A stretch of 32,773 nucleotides of DNA. It comes from Micromonospora sp. KC213. Lineage in GTDB: Bacteria; Actinomycetota; Actinomycetes; Mycobacteriales; Micromonosporaceae. The notes beneath the pieces are model-generated. The model ran no database searches and was not told the origin of the DNA. It saw only the letters and a program-made list of their open reading frames with translations. A program made the translations under genes and the position numbers. Shown in pieces: positions 25,033 through 32,680 of this stretch (position 1 is the stretch's first letter; each line of letters opens with the position of its first letter). The stretch covers positions 1-32,773 of the forward strand of contig NZ_SMKF01000052.1 of NCBI RefSeq assembly GCF_004348325.1, in the 5' to 3' direction.

Positions 25033-27891
25033 GTGACCGTACGCGCCGCCAGCACCGTCCTCGTCGGCCGCCAGGACGAACTCGCGACCCTGCGCGCCGC
25101 CTTCGCCCGCGCCCGGGCCGGCGAGCCCAGCACCGTGCTGGTCGGCGGTGAGGCCGGGATCGGCAAGACCCGCCTGCTGGACGAGTTCGGCGCCCTGGTC
25201 ACCGCCGGCGGGGACCGGCTCCTCGTCGGCCAGTGCCTGGAACTGGGCGAGGCCGGGCTGCCCTTCGCGCCGTTCGCCGCCGCGCTGCGCGAGGTGTTGC
25301 GCCGCGACGGACCGGCGGTCTTCGAAGGGTACGAACCGGAGTTCGCCCGCCTGCTGCCGGAGCTGGCCCGGACCTCCGCCGCGGCCGGTGCGCCACCCCG
25401 TCCGGCGCTCTCCGACGCGCCCCGGGGCTACCTGTTCGACCTGGTGGGAGAGCTGTTCCACCGGCTGGCCACCGTCCAGCCGCTGGTGCTGGTCATCGAG
25501 GACCTGCACTGGGCCGACCGCTCCACCCGTGATCTGATCGGCTTCCTGGTCCGGGCCGCCCGCACCGCCCGGGTGCTGCTGGTCTGCACGTACCGCACCG
25601 ACGAACTGCACCGGGGCCACCCGCTGCGCCCGTTCCTCGCCGAGCTGGACCGGGCCCGGGGCGTCGAACGGGTCGAGCTGGGCCGCCTCGACCGGGACGG
25701 CACCGCGGCGATCCTCACCGACCTGCTCGGGGCCGAGCCGGCCGCCCGGGCGGTCGACGACGTGCACGCCCGCACCCAGGGCAACCCGTTCTTCATCGAG
25801 GAACTGGCCGCCGCCGGCGGCCCGGTCGGCTGTGCCACCCTCCCGGAGACCCTGCGCGACCTGCTGCTGGCCCGGGTCGACCGGCTGCCCGACGCCGCGC
25901 AGCGGGTGCTGCGCATCGCCGCCGCCGGGGGCACCCGCTTCTCCCATCAGCTCCTCGCCGAGGTCGCCGGCCTGCCCGAGCCCGAGCTGGAGGACGCGCT
26001 GCGCGCCGCCGTCGCCGCCCAACTCGTCGTCGCCGACCCGGACGGGGGCTACGAGTTCCGGCACGCGCTGGTCCGGGAGGCGGTCCACGACGAACTGCTG
26101 CCCGGCGAGCACGCCCGGCTGCACGCCCGGTACGCCGCCGCCATCGAGGCGCAGCCACACCTCGTTCCCGCCGGCCGCGCCCCGGCCGAGACCGCCCACC
26201 ACTGGTACGCCGCCCACGACCACCCCCGCGCCCTGCTCGCCGCCCGGGCCGCCGCCTGCGCCGCCGCCGACCGGTACGCGTACGCGGAGCAGAGCCGGCT
26301 GTTGGAACGGGTGCTGGAGCTGTGGGAACTGGTGCCTGACGCCGCCGACCGCCTCGGCATGGACCACCTGGCGGTGCTGGAGGAAACCCTCGACGCGGTC
26401 AGCACCGCCGGCGACTACGGCCGCGCGATCACCCTGACCCGGGCCGCCCTGGCCGAGGTGGACCGCGAGGCGGAACCACTGCGCGCCGCCCGGCTGCTGA
26501 ACCGACGTGGCCGGCTGCTGGCCCTGCTCGGCAAGAGTGACGGCTGTGCCGAGCTGCGGGAGGCGTACCGGCTGGCGGCCGGGGTGCCGGGCAGCCCGGA
26601 CCGGACCCGACTGCTCGCCTACATCGCCGCCCACCTCGCCAAGGTCGATCCCGAGTTGGCCGCGACGGTCGTCGCCGAGGTGGGCACGCTCGACGCGGAC
26701 CTCGCCCTGCTGCCCGCGCGGATCGCCCTGCTCTGTCGGGTCGACAAGGGGCCCGACCTCGGGTTGGCCGAGCTGCGCCGGACCGAGGCCCTGGCCCGGG
26801 CCGCCGACGACGGGCCCGCGCTGGTCAGCGCGCTGGTCCACCTCTCCGACGTCCTCTTCGAGCTGGGCCGGTACGCCGAGTCGGCCGAAGCCGCCGCCGC
26901 CGGAGTGATCGAGGCGCACCGGGTCGGGATCAGCCGCTCGGGTGGGGCGTACCTGCTGTCCAACCAGGCCGAGGCGCTGCTCGCCCTGGGCCGCTGGGAC
27001 GAGGCCGAGGCGGCGTGTGCCGAAGCCGCCCGGATCGACCCGCCCGGCGTGTCCGGACTGCACTGGCTGCAACTGCGCGCCGGGCTGTGGCTGGCCCGCG
27101 CCCACCCGCGCGCCGACGAGCTGGTCGGTCGGGCGTTGGGGTTCCTGGCCCGGCCGTACCTGTGGCCGAACCACCGGCTGCCCCTGCACGAGCTGCGCAT
27201 CGAGGCGGCGCTGGCCGCCGACGACAAGGTCGAGGCCGCCCGGGCGGCCCGCGCCGCGCTCGCCGACGACAAGCTGCCGCACCTGTCGCGCGAGGGTTGG
27301 GTGGTGCTCGACGCCGCCGCCCGCGTCGCGGCCCGCCTGAGCGACCGGGAGCTGGCCGAGACCGTGGCCGGGATCGCCGCCGCGTTGCCGGCCCGCCATC
27401 CGGCCGAACGGGCGCATGCCGCCCAGGTCGCGGCGCTGCTGGCGGTCGGGGACCGGGCGTTGCCGGCCTGGCGCGAGGCGGTCCGGGCGTGGCGCGCCGA
27501 CGGCCAGCCGTACGCCCTGGGCCGGGCGTTGCTGGCGCTGGCCGAGGCGGCCGCGTCGGCCGGGGAACGCGACGAGGTCGCCGCAGCGGTGGAGGAGGCC
27601 GTGGTGATCGCCGGGCGGCTCGGCGCGACACCGCTGGGCGAGCAGGCCGCCACCCTGGCCCGGCGGGTGGGGCTACGGGGTGCCGGCGCCGGTACGCAGC
27701 TGCTCACCGCCCGGGAACGGGAGGTGCTGCGGCTGGTGGCCGAAGGGCACAGCAACAGTCGGATCGCCGAGCGGCTGTTCATCTCGCCGAAGACGGCGAG
27801 CGTGCACGTCTCCCGGATCATCGCGAAGCTCGATGTCGGCAACCGCGTCGAGGCCGCCGCCGTGGCTCACCGCCTCGGCCTGCTCGACTGA
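25033..27891 (+). CDS. Large ATP-binding LuxR-family regulator (LAL type)
   Basis: A protein of about 952 residues. Residues about 15-270 are an AAA-type ATPase: LVGRQDELATLRAAF, Walker A GGEAGIGKTRLL near 37-48, and Walker B LVLVIEDLHWAD near 151-162. Residues about 300-880 are helical repeats of TPR type. Residues about 889-950 are a LuxR helix-turn-helix (LTAREREVLRLVAEGHSNSRIAERLFISPKTASVHVSRII). Such LAL proteins often activate secondary-metabolite or catabolic clusters. The start is uncertain: GTG 25033 begins just before the conserved domain with CATCCT 7 bases upstream; GTG 24898 overlaps the preceding stop and would add 45 Ala/Gly/Pro-rich residues. Confidence 0.88.
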   Translation: MTVRAASTVLVGRQDELATLRAAFARARAGEPSTVLVGGEAGIGKTRLLDEFGALVTAGGDRLLVGQCLELGEAGLPFAPFAAALREVLRRDGPAVFEGYEPEFARLLPELARTSAAAGAPPRPALSDAPRGYLFDLVGELFHRLATVQPLVLVIEDLHWADRSTRDLIGFLVRAARTARVLLVCTYRTDELHRGHPLRPFLAELDRARGVERVELGRLDRDGTAAILTDLLGAEPAARAVDDVHARTQGNPFFIEELAAAGGPVGCATLPETLRDLLLARVDRLPDAAQRVLRIAAAGGTRFSHQLLAEVAGLPEPELEDALRAAVAAQLVVADPDGGYEFRHALVREAVHDELLPGEHARLHARYAAAIEAQPHLVPAGRAPAETAHHWYAAHDHPRALLAARAAACAAADRYAYAEQSRLLERVLELWELVPDAADRLGMDHLAVLEETLDAVSTAGDYGRAITLTRAALAEVDREAEPLRAARLLNRRGRLLALLGKSDGCAELREAYRLAAGVPGSPDRTRLLAYIAAHLAKVDPELAATVVAEVGTLDADLALLPARIALLCRVDKGPDLGLAELRRTEALARAADDGPALVSALVHLSDVLFELGRYAESAEAAAAGVIEAHRVGISRSGGAYLLSNQAEALLALGRWDEAEAACAEAARIDPPGVSGLHWLQLRAGLWLARAHPRADELVGRALGFLARPYLWPNHRLPLHELRIEAALAADDKVEAARAARAALADDKLPHLSREGWVVLDAAARVAARLSDRELAETVAGIAAALPARHPAERAHAAQVAALLAVGDRALPAWREAVRAWRADGQPYALGRALLALAEAAASAGERDEVAAAVEEAVVIAGRLGATPLGEQAATLARRVGLRGAGAGTQLLTAREREVLRLVAEGHSNSRIAERLFISPKTASVHVSRIIAKLDVGNRVEAAAVAHRLGLLD

Positions 27892-28042
27892 TCGCCCAGC
27901 CCCGGTCCCGCGCGCTGTCGACCGGTCCCGACCGGTCCCGCCGACTCCGGTCGTCTCCGGCCGCGCCAACCGCGCTGTCCTCCGGCCGGGACGCCCTATT
28001 CGGGCGCAAGCCGAGATAGCCGACCGGATCGACCGGGACTGG
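27892..28042. other. Gap between convergent LuxR and GT-C genes
   Basis: It contains a direct repeat of CGACCGGTCC and a short hairpin, CGCCC-TATTC-GGGCG (27992-28006), that may terminate one or both genes. No gene was seen. Confidence 0.3.
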
Positions 28043-29929
28043 TCAGTGCGGTGGCAACCAGATCTGCCAGTCGGCCACGGTGAGCGCCGCCGCGCCGGGC
28101 GGCGGCTGCCGGTCCAGGGTGGCCGCCAGCGGCGACCCGACCGGTGCCACGTACGCCACCGCGCCGGCCCGGGCGACCGCCCGCCGGTATTCCGGTAGCC
28201 GGTCGAAGCCGGGACGGAGCCGATCATCCACGACCGCGCAGACGATCTCCTCCCGGGCGGCGAAGGTGAGTCGGTTGCATGTCCAGTAGCCGCCGTAGAC
28301 GTGACGGACGCTGTGCTCGCGTAGCGCGTCGACCATGGCGCGGTGCCGCCGTGCCTCGGCCCGGTTCTCCGGCACGGTGGTCAGCGTGCCGGCGGTCGCG
28401 ACGGCGGCACTGGCGAGCACGGCGGCGAGGACACCGATCGTCCCCACCCGTACCGCACCGGTTGTCGCCAACCGACGGGTCGTGGTCGGTCGACGGGTCG
28501 TGGTCGGTCGGCGGGCGGCTGTCCAGAGCGGCCAGAGCAGCGCCGGGGTCGAGATCAGCAGGCAGGACAGGTAGCGGGAACTCTCCACCGGGGTACGGCC
28601 GGCGGAGTTGCTGACCGTGTACGCCGCGAGGGTGCCCACCGCGCCCACCACCAGCGCCAGCCGTACCGCCGCACCGGCCCACCGATCCCGCTGCGACCCC
28701 GGCCCGGCCGAGGTCGCCGTGTCGGGCTTGATTGACCCAGCTCGCGGCAGGTGGTGGTATCGCGTCGGGTCTGACACCGCGCCTTCTCGCATCTGGAGTC
28801 GAGCATCCTCCGCGGAGCCGCCGATCCGCCGCACCGGCCATGATCGAATCGACGTGCGGTGGGCGGCGGTCGATGCCCGGGGTACGGCGGCCGGTCGGCT
28901 GCCGCGGACCACTCGCCAGGCAGCCAGGCCGGCCAGGGTCAGCAGCACCGGCAGCGCCACCGACCACCAGAGCTGCCAGGTCGCGCAGTGGCTCGGCGCG
29001 CAGAAGCCGACACCCAGCGCCGGACCGAGCACCAGCCCGCCGTGCAGCCGGTCGGCCCAGCCCGCCGCCGCGTCCGCTCCGCTGGCCGCGAGGATCGCCG
29101 TGACCGGGTTGCGGCCGTGCGCGAGGCTGTGCCCGAGCAGTGGCGCGACGCCGAGCAGTGCCCCACCCACCAGCGCCATCCCGGCCGGGCCGCGCAGTTC
29201 GCCGCCGGCCGGGCGCTGCACGAGTGCGCCGACCAGCGCCCGGCCGCGTAGCTCGCCGCGGATCGGGTGTCGTCCGTACCGCACCCCGCCGACCAGCACC
29301 GCGCCAAGCGCCAGCACGTACGGCAGGAGCAGGGGATCCACCCAGACGGTCAGGCCGGTCAGGAACCCGAAAGCCGCGTACCGCCACCGCCGCCCGGCTG
29401 GTCGGCCGGCGGCGAGATCGAGAGTGAGCAGCGCCAGCCCGACGCCGATCGGGTTCAGCTCCGGATAGCCGCCACCGGCGATGAGCTGGTTCTTGACGAT
29501 CCGATCCGATCCGAATGCGAGCACCGCGACCACCAGCAGGGCGAACCGGTCATCCCCGCCGAGGCGGCGGGTCAGCCGCCAGCTCAGGTACACGAACAGG
29601 GCGTACAGGGCGAGCAGCGGCAGCCGCAGCGCCAGCCAGGACGGGCCGGTCAGCGCGACCAGCGGCGCGGCCAGGTACGCCTCCAGCGTCCCCATGTACG
29701 CCTGCCCGTAGAAGAAGACCGGAAAGTCGTCGCCCCGGGCGATGTGCGACGCGGCCAGCCCCATCGTCGCCTCGTCGCTGTTGGTGCGCGGCGTGTCAGC
29801 CAGCAGCAGGGCGACCCGGTACGCCACCCCGGCCGCCCCGACCAGCAGGGCGAGCAGTGCCGGACGGGGCCAGCGGGGTGTACGCCGGCGGGCCGCGTCG
29901 CGCGGCTGCGGGCGTACCCCCGTGGCCAC
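28043..29929 (-). CDS. GT-C-type membrane glycosyltransferase-like protein with inserted loop
   Basis: A 628-residue polytopic membrane protein. The first periplasmic loop has DTPRTNSDEATMGLAASHI near residue 45, an acidic motif like that of PMT/ArnT-family GT-C enzymes, followed by FFYGQAYMGTLEAYLAAP. About ten to twelve helices follow, and a soluble C-terminal part of about 120 residues ends QIWLPPH. Residues about 350-410 form a hydrophilic stretch (RIGGSAEDARLQMREG onward) of odd composition carrying a repeat-like DNA segment, and residues near 475-486 contain a duplicated RRPTTT unit. The GTG start has no Shine-Dalgarno; TACCCT lies 15 bases upstream. Donor and acceptor are unknown. Confidence 0.78.
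   Translation of the reverse strand: MATGVRPQPRDAARRRTPRWPRPALLALLVGAAGVAYRVALLLADTPRTNSDEATMGLAASHIARGDDFPVFFYGQAYMGTLEAYLAAPLVALTGPSWLALRLPLLALYALFVYLSWRLTRRLGGDDRFALLVVAVLAFGSDRIVKNQLIAGGGYPELNPIGVGLALLTLDLAAGRPAGRRWRYAAFGFLTGLTVWVDPLLLPYVLALGAVLVGGVRYGRHPIRGELRGRALVGALVQRPAGGELRGPAGMALVGGALLGVAPLLGHSLAHGRNPVTAILAASGADAAAGWADRLHGGLVLGPALGVGFCAPSHCATWQLWWSVALPVLLTLAGLAAWRVVRGSRPAAVPRASTAAHRTSIRSWPVRRIGGSAEDARLQMREGAVSDPTRYHHLPRAGSIKPDTATSAGPGSQRDRWAGAAVRLALVVGAVGTLAAYTVSNSAGRTPVESSRYLSCLLISTPALLWPLWTAARRPTTTRRPTTTRRLATTGAVRVGTIGVLAAVLASAAVATAGTLTTVPENRAEARRHRAMVDALREHSVRHVYGGYWTCNRLTFAAREEIVCAVVDDRLRPGFDRLPEYRRAVARAGAVAYVAPVGSPLAATLDRQPPPGAAALTVADWQIWLPPH
28473..28508. repeat. Two perfect 18-bp tandem repeats in the GT-C gene
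   Basis: CGACGGGTCGTGGTCGGT occurs twice back to back, with a degenerate third start. It encodes the repeated RRPTTT on the minus strand, so length changes would stay in frame. Confidence 0.8.
28719..28777. repeat. 59-bp repeat-like segment with imperfect terminal inverted repeats inside the GT-C gene
   Basis: The ends read GTGTCGGGCTTGA and, inverted, GTGTCAGACCCGA (9 of 13 matching). It is less GC-rich than its surroundings and is translated as part of a hydrophilic loop (SDPTRYHHLPRAGSIKPD). It may be a mobile or REP-like element captured in frame; no second copy lies in this window. Confidence 0.35.
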
Positions 29930-29990
29930 GTATGCGATCGTGGCAGGGTATTGCCCGTTTTGTAGCTAAACGCGGAATTTGGCCCTGGCC

Positions 29991-30980
29991 TCAGCCGGCG
30001 GGGACGACCTCCGCACGGGCGTCCAGCGCCTGCTGGTAGAGCCGCCCGGCCCGGTACGACGAGCGCACCAGCGGCCCGCTCATCACACCCGCGAAGCCGA
30101 TCTCCTCGGCCTCCTCGCGCAGCTCGACGAACTCCTCCGGCTTGACCCAGCGGGTCACCGGGTGGTGGCGTGGGGAGGGTCGCAGGTACTGCGTGATGGT
30201 GATCAGTTCACAGCCGGCGTCGTGCAGGTCCCGCAGCGCCTGGGAGACCTCGCCCCGCTCCTCGCCCATACCGAGGATCAGGTTGCTCTTGGTGACCAGA
30301 CCGTCGGCGCGGGCCTGCCGGATCACGTCGAGGGAACGCTCGTACCGGAACGCCGGCCGGATCCGCTTGAAGATGCGCGGCACGGTCTCGACGTTGTGCG
30401 CCAGCACCTCGGGCCGGGAACCGAACACCTCGGCGAGCTGTGTGGGGACCGCGTTGAAGTCGGGAATCAGCAGCTCGACGCCGCAGCCGGAGCGCAGGGC
30501 GTGGATCTGCCGGACCGTCTCGGCGTACAGCCAGGCGCCGCCGTCGGGCAGGTCGTCGCGGGCGACGCCGGTGATGGTGGCGTAGCGCAGGCCCATCGCC
30601 GCGACGGACTCGGCGACCCGGCGCGGCTCGTCGGCGTCGAACTCAGCGGGCTTGCCGGTGTCGATCTGGCAGAAGTCGCAGCGCCGGGTGCACTGGTCGC
30701 CGCCGATGAGGAAGGTGGCCTCACGGTCTTCCCAGCACTCGTAGATGTTGGGACAGCCGGCCTCCTGGCAGACGGTGTGCAGCCCCTCCCGCGAGACCAG
30801 CCCGCGCAGTTGGGTGTACTCCGGGCCCATCTTGGCCTTCACCTTGATCCACGGCGGCTTGCGCTCGATCGGCGTCTCGGCGTTGCGGGCCTCGATGCGC
30901 AGCAGACGCCGCCCCTCGGGTGCGGCAGTCGCGGTGCGGCTGGCCTGCTCGGTCGTCGGCATGGAGTGCTCGATCGTCAC
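29991..30980 (-). CDS. lipA: Lipoyl synthase
   Basis: A 329-residue radical-SAM enzyme that inserts two sulfurs into octanoyl groups on lipoyl domains. The auxiliary cluster cysteines are Cys71, Cys76 and Cys82 ([12 protein letters not shown]), the radical-SAM cluster is Cys97, Cys101 and Cys104 (CTRRCDFC), and the conserved C-terminal serine motif is VRSSYRAG. The start at GTG 30980 gives [10 protein letters not shown] and is supported by TAGGCT 7 bases upstream; ATG 30962 is an alternative. lipB is not in the window; DUF4191, a usual neighbour, is about 5.4 kb away. Confidence 0.96.
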   Translation of the reverse strand: MTIEHSMPTTEQASRTATAAPEGRRLLRIEARNAETPIERKPPWIKVKAKMGPEYTQLRGLVSREGLHTVCQEAGCPNIYECWEDREATFLIGGDQCTRRCDFCQIDTGKPAEFDADEPRRVAESVAAMGLRYATITGVARDDLPDGGAWLYAETVRQIHALRSGCGVELLIPDFNAVPTQLAEVFGSRPEVLAHNVETVPRIFKRIRPAFRYERSLDVIRQARADGLVTKSNLILGMGEERGEVSQALRDLHDAGCELITITQYLRPSPRHHPVTRWVKPEEFVELREEAEEIGFAGVMSGPLVRSSYRAGRLYQQALDARAEVVPAG

Positions 30981-30987
30981 GAAAACG

Positions 30988-30993
30988 AGCCTA
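30988..30993 (-). promoter_or_regulatory. -10 box TAGGCT, leaderless lipA mRNA
   Basis: On the minus strand TAGGCT lies 7 bases before GTG 30980, without Shine-Dalgarno, which decides the GTG start. Confidence 0.6.
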
Positions 30994-31106
30994 CGCCGGT
31001 CGGTGGCGGTCGATGAACCATGGGCGACCGGCGTCACGCCGCAGATGTGGTGACACGCGACACCGACGCGGCAAACAACTCGGTCACGCGTGCGGCGGTC
31101 GGCTGC

Positions 31107-31112
31107 TAGCCT
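31107..31112 (+). promoter_or_regulatory. -10 box TAGCCT of the T-box leader
   Basis: TAGCCT is placed so that transcription would start near 31118-31120, just before the first strand of Stem I of the T-box. Confidence 0.5.
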
Positions 31113-31117
31113 GCCCG

Positions 31118-31393
31118 ACAAGGCTGTGACGGAGCCGAGTAGCGCGCCGATCCGCCAGCGCAGAGAGCCGCCGGTTGCTGCAAGGCGGTCTGGCGTCGGC
31201 GCGCGAAGACCCTCCCGAGCCGCGGGAAGAACGGCGTCCGCGCCCAGTAGAGCCCGCCCGGCTGGCCCCGGTCAACAGGCGACGAACGAGGCTCCCGCCG
31301 TGGGCGGGGGCGAAGGTGTGGTGGCACCGCGAGGTTCCCGCTCGCCCACACCTCCCTGGGGATCGCGTTGCGATTGATCAAGGAGGTATCGCC
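31118..31393 (+). ncRNA. T-box riboswitch (translational type, apparent Asp specifier)
   Basis: Stem I spans 31122-31221: GGCT/AGCC, a K-turn (TGA opposite CGA), GGAG/CTCC, a specifier loop (GAGTA opposite GAAGACC), GCGCGCCGA/TCGGCGCGC, then CGCCA/TGGCG, the AGAGAG bulge and a distal GCCGCC/GGCGG hairpin. The specifier reads GAC (31208-31210) after the usual GAA. Stem II (31224-31255) has an AAGAAC/AGTAGA S-turn. Stem III is CCCGCC-gtg-GGCGGG (31294-31308). The T-box GTGGCACCGCG (31321-31331) holds the UGGC bulge, predicting a G discriminator as in tRNA-Asp and tRNA-Asn. The antisequestrator pairs GGTGTG (31315-31320) with CACACC (31347-31352); the alternative sequestrator pairs ACCTCC (31350-31355) with the Shine-Dalgarno GGAGGT (31382-31387). 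Confidence 0.88.
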
Positions 31394-32680
31394 GTGCAAC
31401 GCATCCTTTCCACCCAACTCTCCGCCCGGGTCGGTGGCACCGTCCGGATCGCCGGCTGGGTACACCGCCGCCGGCTGCTCAAGTCGGTGACCTTCCTGAT
31501 CGTGCGGGACGCCGCCGGCCTGGCCCAGGTCGTGGTCACCGACGCCGCCGTGCGCGCGGCCGTGGCGTCGCTGCCGGAGGAGACCGTCGTCGAGGTGGTC
31601 GGCACGGTGGTCGCGAACCCCGTCGCCCCCGCCGGGGTCGAGCTGACCGCCCCGACGGTACGACCGCTCGGCCCGCCCGCCGTGCCGCCCCCGTTCGACC
31701 TGTACCGGCCGGCGCTCACCGCGAGCCTGCCCACCCAGCTCGACCACGCGCCGGTCGCGTTGCGGCATCCGAGCCGGGCGGCGGCGCTGCGGGTGTCGGC
31801 GGCGGCGGTGGCCGGCTTCCGGGCTGCGCTCGACGCCCGCGACTTCGTGGAGATCCACACCCCGAAGGTGGTCGCCTCGTCCACCGAGAGCGGGGCGAAC
31901 GTCTTCGCGCTGGACTGGTTCGGCCGGTCCGCGTACCTGGCCCAGTCGCCGCAGTTCTACAAGCAGCTCATGGTCGGCGTCTTCGAGCGGGTGTACGAGG
32001 TCGGTCCGGTGTTCCGGGCCGAGCCGCACGACACCGTCCGGCATCTGGCCCAGTACACCTCCCTCGACGTGGAACTGGGCTTCGTCGCCGACCACCGGGA
32101 CGTGATGGCGGTGCTGCGCGACACCCTGGCCGGGATGCTCGACGCGGTCGGATCCCGGGCGGGTGCGGCGCTGACCACCCTGGGCATCGAGGTGCCCGAA
32201 CTGCCGGCGGAGATCCCCGCCGTGCACTTCACCGAGGCGCTGACAATCGCCGGGGCGTCCGCCGACGAGCCGGACCTGGCCCCCGCCCACGAGCGCGCGT
32301 TGGGGAAGTGGGCCCGCGCCGAACACGGCTCGGAGTTCCTCTTCGTCACCGGGTACCCGATGGCGAAGCGCCCCTTCTACACCCACCCGGACCCGGCCCG
32401 GCCGGCGTACTCGAACGGCTTCGACCTGCTCTTCCGGGGGGTGGAGCTGGTCACCGGCGGGCAGCGGCTGCACCGGTACGACGACTACCGGGCGGCGCTG
32501 GCGGCGCGCGGCGAACCGCTGGAGCCGTACGCCGGCTACGTCGAGGCGTTCCGGCACGGTATGCCGCCGCACGGCGGCTTCGCCATCGGCCTGGAACGCT
32601 TCGTCGCCCGGCTGGTCGGCGCGGCGAACGTCCGCGAGGTCACCGCCTTCCCCCGCGACCTGCACCGCCTCATCCCCTGA
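31394..32680 (+). CDS. aspS: Archaeal-type aspartyl-tRNA synthetase, probably non-discriminating (Asp/Asn)
   Basis: A 428-residue class IIb synthetase, too short for bacterial AspRS (about 590), lacking its GAD insert and matching the archaeal type. Residues 1-100 are the OB-fold anticodon-binding domain. Motif 2 is FRAEPHDTVRHLAQYTSLDVELGF and motif 3 GFAIGLERFVARL; HTPKVVASSTESGANVF and AQSPQFYKQLMV are archaeal-AspRS signatures. His24 (GWVH) and Pro79 (NPVAPAG) occupy the sites that are Trp and Lys in discriminating archaeal enzymes, so it should charge both tRNA-Asp and tRNA-Asn, the latter for GatCAB amidation. GTG 31394 follows GGAGGT by 6 bases and is controlled by the T-box leader. 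Confidence 0.9.
   Translation: MQRILSTQLSARVGGTVRIAGWVHRRRLLKSVTFLIVRDAAGLAQVVVTDAAVRAAVASLPEETVVEVVGTVVANPVAPAGVELTAPTVRPLGPPAVPPPFDLYRPALTASLPTQLDHAPVALRHPSRAAALRVSAAAVAGFRAALDARDFVEIHTPKVVASSTESGANVFALDWFGRSAYLAQSPQFYKQLMVGVFERVYEVGPVFRAEPHDTVRHLAQYTSLDVELGFVADHRDVMAVLRDTLAGMLDAVGSRAGAALTTLGIEVPELPAEIPAVHFTEALTIAGASADEPDLAPAHERALGKWARAEHGSEFLFVTGYPMAKRPFYTHPDPARPAYSNGFDLLFRGVELVTGGQRLHRYDDYRAALAARGEPLEPYAGYVEAFRHGMPPHGGFAIGLERFVARLVGAANVREVTAFPRDLHRLIP

Noticed and set aside
24763..27417. 884-codon minus-strand open frame over the LuxR regulator
   Set aside because: Shadow frame; the plus-strand protein has Walker motifs and a LuxR helix-turn-helix.
31226..31232. GAAGAAC read as an Asn (AAC) specifier
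   Set aside because: It lies past the closing AGCC strand of Stem I and pairs with AGTAGA as the Stem II S-turn, so it is not in the specifier loop.
31175..31393. N-terminal extension of AspRS through the leader
   Set aside because: The frame is open by chance; the Shine-Dalgarno, the T-box structure and homology all place the start at GTG 31394.
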